Source: JACRCT01 sp049841135
Lineage (GTDB): Bacteria > Myxococcota > Myxococcia > Myxococcales > UBA5297
DNA: 64,000 nt
Reading direction: 5' to 3'
Assembly (NCBI GenBank): GCA_049841135.1
Contig: JASGHK010000005.1
Coordinates: forward strand, 2,046,001-2,110,000
This document shows positions 63,911 through 64,000 of the stretch, one piece after another. Numbering within the stretch: position 1 is the stretch's first letter; each line of letters begins with the position of its first letter. Both the position numbers and the translations under genes were made by a program. A model generated the notes under the pieces. That model did no database searches, was not told where the DNA came from, and saw only the letters and a list, made by a program, of their open reading frames with translations.

Positions 63911-64000
63911 GGAGATCCTCCCGGAGCCAAGGGGCAAACCCCGTACCTGGCGCTCGACGACGCAACTGCGCAACTTTACTGGAGGTCACACGAAGCATTC

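Noticed and set aside
1..64000. tRNA, rRNA or riboswitch genes
   Set aside because: I looked for tRNA T-loop motifs and conserved rRNA segments and saw none that held up; GGTTCGA hits belong to the minisatellite.

Overview
The window is about 70% GC, has no RNA genes that I could recognise, and is dominated by exported lipoproteins with Asp/Ala/Gly-rich linkers, cysteine-rich repeats, carboxypeptidase-regulatory-like surface proteins, HWDG and PQQ-like propellers and TIGR02996 'repeat-companion' proteins. This content is typical of Myxococcota (myxobacteria and relatives). The assignment is inferred from gene families only.

Layout. 1-9.3 kb: 3' end of a GH3-family enzyme, a secreted protein, a DUF2062 membrane protein, a TIGR02996 protein, a cysteine-rich lipoprotein, an MFS/spermidine-synthase fusion and a short flotillin-like protein. 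9.4-15.3 kb: a lipoprotein, a GT2 glycosyltransferase, a 31-bp minisatellite and a translationally coupled minus-strand surface-sugar operon (YfhO-like, RmlC-like, SDR). 15.5-22.3 kb: a secreted protein, a VOC protein, then an ECF sigma / anti-sigma / exported caspase-barrel / lipoprotein operon. An IS630-type element sits exactly at the stop codon of the operon's last gene, and beyond it lies a ZU5-like lipoprotein that carries the same promoter signature as the ECF gene. 22.5-31.2 kb: a giant surface protein, then a regulatory cluster: EFR1 ferredoxin with a MerR regulator, an ArsR-topoisomerase IB fusion, a membrane protein, a deoxyribosyltransferase-like protein, DUF1801 and a dead ArsR gene. 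31.7-47 kb: HEAT protein, GT-C glycosyltransferase, lipoproteins, two PQQ-like propellers, a second regulatory-repeat surface protein, a di-heme peroxidase with a Gly-Met tract divergent from a ferredoxin reductase, and a protein resembling part of RNA polymerase beta-prime. 47-64 kb: mostly exported proteins, two more TIGR02996 proteins, an ankyrin protein, a CpaB-like protein and a degenerate PP2C.

How genes work together. The clearest units are the surface-sugar operon, the ECF/caspase system with its separate lipoprotein target, the MerR-EFR1 pair and the peroxidase/reductase divergent pair. Eight otherwise convincing genes each carry one +1 frameshift, all of the same sign and all restored by removing one G or C. 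This looks like a systematic insertion artefact or a very recent common process, and it affects how protein ends should be read in this window.
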